NCBI GenBank assembly: GCA_964035575.1
Contig: OZ037850.1
Location: forward strand, 888,501 to 952,500
Direction of reading: 5' to 3'
DNA length: 64,000 bases
DNA from: Rhynchopus sp. YZ270_cl-10
Lineage: Eukaryota > Euglenozoa > Diplonemea > Diplonemida > Diplonemidae
Below are positions 60,493 to 64,000 of this stretch, piece by piece (positions within the stretch are counted from its first letter, which is position 1; every line of letters starts with the position of its first letter). Position numbers and translations under genes: made by a program. The notes beneath the pieces were generated by a model, which saw only the letters and a list, made by a program, of their open reading frames with translations, had not been told where the DNA came from and searched no databases.

Positions 60493-63400
60493 ATGCCTCC
60501 TCCCCCTCCCCCACAGCTGACCCAACCGCTGTCAAGCCCAGATGAACAAGCCCTGCTAGCTGCTATTGAGGAGGAGGTTGAGGGGGATGAGGTGCAACGC
60601 ATTGGAGGAGGGGCTGTCTCGGTGGGACGACGGTCACGACCGGAGGGGCTCTGGCGCGGGGGGTTAACAGTACGGCTGGGGACCGACTCACACGGAGCTC
60701 CACCTCCACCCCCACCTCTCCCGGACGACTCAGATGAACTGCACAACAGCTACCTCAGAGATTCCCGCGATCCTCCCCCTCCCCCAAGCGGTGCATTAGT
60801 CGACCACGCCGCCCTTCTTGCGCACACCAGACGCCCAGGAGGAGGGGTCCACCGAAATGATTCCATCAGTTCTGGTAGCTCTATTGGGTTCTTTGGAACA
60901 CCTCGCTTAAAGGATGAAGGTGCGACGATGGAGGAGGCACTGCAGTTAGCACCTTCTCCACAGAAGCTGGTGCGGTACGATATGCAGGAATCTCCGAAGG
61001 ATGCGTTTGTGGCGTCTGCAGCGTATTCAAAAGCGGAAATGACAGAGGCGCAGAGGATTGCGGGGTTGAATAGAAATGATGCAATGGGGGGCACAGCAGG
61101 GGTTCCTGCTTTTAGAAAGCGTTCGAATCAACCGCGGAGGTTTATGAGGCATGCTTCTCCCGATCCTAATGCAATAATCGGGATAAAGAATGATCTTTCC
61201 CCCAGGTCTCCGCTGTCTCCAGGGTCGAGGAGTTCACTGAAAAGCCCGATCAGCCCTGCATCTATCTCCGCTTTTGATAAAGACAGTGTTGCGCCGAGCC
61301 ACCCCTTTGATGTTTCTCCAATATTGCATACGGAAGGGCGTTTGACAGAGTATGACGTAGATGATGGAAAGCCACCTAGCCGGTTGGTTCCGACGAATAA
61401 GAGTGGTGTGACGGGTTCGTACTATGCGGATGCGAAGCCGAGGAAGGTGGATTCGCGTGGAGGGAAAAAGGTGGTGACGTTGCGGCAGCAGGCGGAGTCG
61501 GTGCCGTATCTTCCGACGGAAAGCGATTTCTACGATTTGTCGAATAAGAGGCACGGGCGGTCTGTGTACTCAATGGACGCAGACCCGCTGCACAACGAAT
61601 TCTACGCAACAGGGAAGAGCAGACGCTACGACGACGACGTCTCTGAAGGGGAAACCGTCAGCTCCGAAGGAGGCCTAGGCGAAGTGGCGCCCGCCGTCGA
61701 CGACAAAATCGACGCACTCAGCAGAGCAATCTTCCTCATGGAGAAAGAACTGCACAACCTCCAGTCCCGCTACGACGGCTGTGTCCGCATGCTCGGCGAC
61801 ACCATCATAAAACAAGAAGAACTCAACAACTTCGACGACGAACGTCGCCACGAGCGTGACCCCAGAGAGGTCCTTTCTCGCGACGTCTGGCTGCACTATG
61901 AATCTGCTTTGGAGCGTGCCGCAGATATTGCGTTGGATTTGAAGCACGTTGTCAAAGTGTTCAAAGAATGGCGTCTTGCGGCTGAAGCTGCTCGCGCAGT
62001 GTTTGATGATGTCCATGATGAGCTGCTTGTGTACAAACATGAATGCATGGTGGAGCTTGGCGAGCCTCGTTGGGATGTACAACGTCTTGAATCTCGCCTT
62101 CTTACTGCGCGGGCGAAGTTTGAGGTTCTTCTGAACAGTCTCTGCGACCTGCCACAGGAGCATGCACCTGCAGGTGCAGCCACATCCTCTCTGCTCCGCC
62201 TGCTCACAGAGAACGCCCCGCAGGCGCCCCCTTCTAGGGGCTCGTCCCCACCGCCGTCGTGGATGAAGAGCTCCCCGCAGCCGCAGTCGCTGCAACGCCC
62301 CATCGCACCACTCACAAGCTCTATCCTGAAGCCGTCGCCGACGTTTGCCCCCTTAGACCCCGTGGTGTCCCCGACGCTTTCCTCTGCTACGGCCCCTGCT
62401 TCGTTAGGACCAGATGCGGTGCCATCGGCAGCACCTTCGGCAATTTATTCTGCAGTGCATTCAGCAGTTCCTGCAGTGCCGTCTGCAGTGCATCCAGCGG
62501 TGCCTTCTGCAGTGCCGTCTGCGGTGCATTCAGCGGTGCAGTTTGCAGTGCCGTCCGCAGTGCAGTCTGCAGTGCCATTGTCGCTCTCATCAGGGTCAAT
62601 CCCAGCAGTTTCAAGTAAATCAGAAAAGCGCGACCACTACGCCATCGGAGGCCGCCCGATGCCCGCAAGCATCGCATTCCCCACAGGGTATTCCCACTCA
62701 ACACAGGAACGGGAGAGGCGCCATCAGTACACCGTGACAGATATCATTGGCGGCGCGATCAGCAGCGAGGGGCCACCTTCAGCGATCCTGCGGCACACTG
62801 CACAGCCGCAACGTGCAGAGCGGCGCAACTACACACTACCACAGACATTAGGCCTGCGACAACGCCCGAAGACGGATCGCTACAAGCAGCTCTTCTACGC
62901 TGCCTCTCCGTCTCTGGTCCCCCCTCCTGCCCCGGTGCGTTCCTTCATTGAAGACTCCGACTCCGACTCCGACACTGTTCCTCACGAGGCTCCACCCCCA
63001 CCTCCACCCTTCACTGTCAGCGACTCGCTCAGTGCAGACTATCCTGAGGCACATCTCGTGCCCCCAGCGATGCACAGTCCAGAGCGGAGTATTCTGTACA
63101 AAGACGAGCACGGCCTGCTCACGCAGTATGAGACGGAAGACTCCGAGGCAGTAGGGGTGCTTCCTACCGAGGTGCGTGCAGCGTATATGAGGCTGGGGTT
63201 TGCAGCTCCAGAAGACCTGAGGCGCAACCCATTCCAGAAGAACCAATGCTACGTCTTCAAGGATGCGTACGGTACCTGTGTCTCGCGGTTCATCTCAGCG
63301 CTGCCACCTCGGGTGGGCATGAGGGAGCCGTCGCTGCTGCTCAGTCCAATCCAAGTGTCCCGGCATGAACCAGGCAGCAGCAACACCGACGCCTGGGAAG

Positions 63401-63732
63401 GGGGTGGCGAATCCATCCCGTTTCACTGCATCCGCAAGGTGGAGCCGTTGGACCCTGTCCTGCCGGGTGCATTCGCGCTGCGTACAGTGCAGTCGCTTCG
63501 GATTGTTTCAGAGGAGCTTGGTGACGAAGAGGATCGCATCCACAGACGCAGGCAATCACAAAGCATTCTCAGCGACGGCAGCATGAAGGACGGACGTGAC
63601 ATCAGAAACCTCCGCAAGAGCACCGGACGCACCTCAGAGAGAGAGCCTGCGCGGGTCAGCTACTACATCCAGATGAACCCAAGCGAGGCTGGCGAGTGGT
63701 TCAAATACATCAACGATTGGGTCAAAGTATAG
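60493..63732 (+). CDS. Large scaffold protein with C-terminal PH-like domain
   Basis: The 1079-residue product is mostly disordered: a polyproline start, serine-rich stretches and a central helical domain at about 400-560 (DKIDALSRAIFLMEKELHNL, DVWLHYESALERAADIALDL). A run of SAV-x repeats (about 650-700) and acidic patches follow. The last 180 residues fit a PH-like fold with an insert: CYVFKDAYGTCVSRFI, IPFHCIRKVEPLD, FALRT and the closing helix EAGEWFKYINDWVKV with its tryptophan. PH-like folds bind lipids or proteins, so a cortical scaffold is plausible. AG at 60490-60491 is one base before the ATG. A 5' exon joined in phase 2 cannot be excluded. Confidence 0.72.
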   Translation: MPPPPPPQLTQPLSSPDEQALLAAIEEEVEGDEVQRIGGGAVSVGRRSRPEGLWRGGLTVRLGTDSHGAPPPPPPLPDDSDELHNSYLRDSRDPPPPPSGALVDHAALLAHTRRPGGGVHRNDSISSGSSIGFFGTPRLKDEGATMEEALQLAPSPQKLVRYDMQESPKDAFVASAAYSKAEMTEAQRIAGLNRNDAMGGTAGVPAFRKRSNQPRRFMRHASPDPNAIIGIKNDLSPRSPLSPGSRSSLKSPISPASISAFDKDSVAPSHPFDVSPILHTEGRLTEYDVDDGKPPSRLVPTNKSGVTGSYYADAKPRKVDSRGGKKVVTLRQQAESVPYLPTESDFYDLSNKRHGRSVYSMDADPLHNEFYATGKSRRYDDDVSEGETVSSEGGLGEVAPAVDDKIDALSRAIFLMEKELHNLQSRYDGCVRMLGDTIIKQEELNNFDDERRHERDPREVLSRDVWLHYESALERAADIALDLKHVVKVFKEWRLAAEAARAVFDDVHDELLVYKHECMVELGEPRWDVQRLESRLLTARAKFEVLLNSLCDLPQEHAPAGAATSSLLRLLTENAPQAPPSRGSSPPPSWMKSSPQPQSLQRPIAPLTSSILKPSPTFAPLDPVVSPTLSSATAPASLGPDAVPSAAPSAIYSAVHSAVPAVPSAVHPAVPSAVPSAVHSAVQFAVPSAVQSAVPLSLSSGSIPAVSSKSEKRDHYAIGGRPMPASIAFPTGYSHSTQERERRHQYTVTDIIGGAISSEGPPSAILRHTAQPQRAERRNYTLPQTLGLRQRPKTDRYKQLFYAASPSLVPPPAPVRSFIEDSDSDSDTVPHEAPPPPPPFTVSDSLSADYPEAHLVPPAMHSPERSILYKDEHGLLTQYETEDSEAVGVLPTEVRAAYMRLGFAAPEDLRRNPFQKNQCYVFKDAYGTCVSRFISALPPRVGMREPSLLLSPIQVSRHEPGSSNTDAWEGGGESIPFHCIRKVEPLDPVLPGAFALRTVQSLRIVSEELGDEEDRIHRRRQSQSILSDGSMKDGRDIRNLRKSTGRTSEREPARVSYYIQMNPSEAGEWFKYINDWVKV
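62445..62582 (+). repeat. 12-bp coding repeat (SAV-x)
   Basis: About a dozen variants of a 12-base unit such as GCAGTGCCGTCT encode alternating SAVP, SAVH and SAVQ. Confidence 0.75.
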
Positions 63733-63975
63733 ACCGGCCTATCGTTTTAGACCCCACCCCCCCACCCCCCAACCCCTGTACACAACTGACCTAACCAAGA
63801 ACCCCCTACACCTTTTTTGTGCGTACACTCATCGCTGTCAATGAAATGCCCCAGTTCAATTACCCAGGTACAGTGTCTGCGTCCAACATTTTTTTTGCTT
63901 TTTTTTTTAGAACCCCCTGAGCCCCCCCTTTCCACATTCAATTCCAGATATATTCACTAAAAAAAAGACTTCAAA
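63733..63975. other. Short spacer
   Basis: A C-rich stretch, a partial class D remnant (CAGTGTCTGCGTCC near 63870) and a pyrimidine tract ending in AG at 63946-63947. Confidence 0.5.
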
Positions 63976-64000
63976 ATGATGAAGATGTTGGCTGTCGCTG
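63976..64000 (+). CDS. Start of the next gene, possibly a signal peptide
   Basis: ATG lies 28 bases after a pyrimidine-AG. The first codons (MMKMLAVA) look like the start of a signal peptide. The gene continues beyond the window. Confidence 0.5.

Overview
This window reads as nuclear DNA of a protist, most likely a euglenozoan close to diplonemids or kinetoplastids. That assignment is inference. The evidence is fourfold. Every supported protein gene, 17 complete or nearly complete plus one that starts at the right edge, lies on the + strand. Almost every start codon sits 1 to 80 bases after a pyrimidine-rich tract ending in AG, as expected for spliced-leader trans-splicing of polycistronic transcripts. 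Introns are few, short and conventional (GT-AG, with a strong preference for GTATG donors). A receptor-type class III adenylate cyclase is also present. Coding DNA is GC-rich with dense complexity; spacers are T-rich and full of homopolymer runs. No tRNA, rRNA, CRISPR array or bacterial-type operon was seen.

Layout, left to right: a four-EF-hand protein with a farnesylation box (20-742); a 4 kb spacer; a five-exon gene fusing two coactosin-like ADF-H domains to the WH2 and C-terminal half of cyclase-associated protein (4748-7951); a SET-domain protein (9888-11144); a CaMKK-like kinase (11867-13411); a PP2C phosphatase joined to a PDZ-like domain (15942-18461); a spacer with a hAT-type MITE (21392-22047); an ankyrin protein (22718-23488); a secreted eleven-unit cysteine-rich protein (23820-26552); a small secreted protein whose intron holds a TA-flanked MITE (27159-28388); a DUF4116 repeat protein (29453-30457); a deleted hAT transposon (31844-33149); a transmembrane adenylate cyclase with a second, degenerate cyclase domain (33377-36993); a 6.7 kb spacer with many small repeats and another MITE (41890-42819); a second DUF4116 protein (43721-45136); a CIPK/SNF1-like kinase ending in a C1 domain (46642-48525); a 3.9 kb spacer; two coiled-coil proteins (52421-53608, 54874-55569); a three-exon membrane protein (56981-58199); a BTB-BACK protein (58451-59775); a large PH-like scaffold protein (60493-63732); and the first codons of another gene (63976 onward).

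The strongest candidate for an undescribed system is a set of more than fifty short stem-loops (about 30-50 nt) scattered through the spacers and in one intron, all in the same orientation as the genes. The commonest class has a conserved ACGAGAG loop between two stacked helices. Copies differ by paired changes that keep the helices, so the structure rather than the sequence appears to be kept. Four further classes share the loop, the 3' tail or the design. Their position between co-directional genes suggests a role in RNA 3'-end formation, stability or processing, or a small hairpin-forming mobile element; the sequence alone cannot separate these.

Functionally the gene set leans to calcium and cyclic-nucleotide signalling (EF-hand protein, CaMKK-like and CIPK-like kinases, PP2C, adenylate cyclase) and actin control (coactosin-CAP fusion). 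Co-direction here probably reflects transcription mode rather than a shared pathway.
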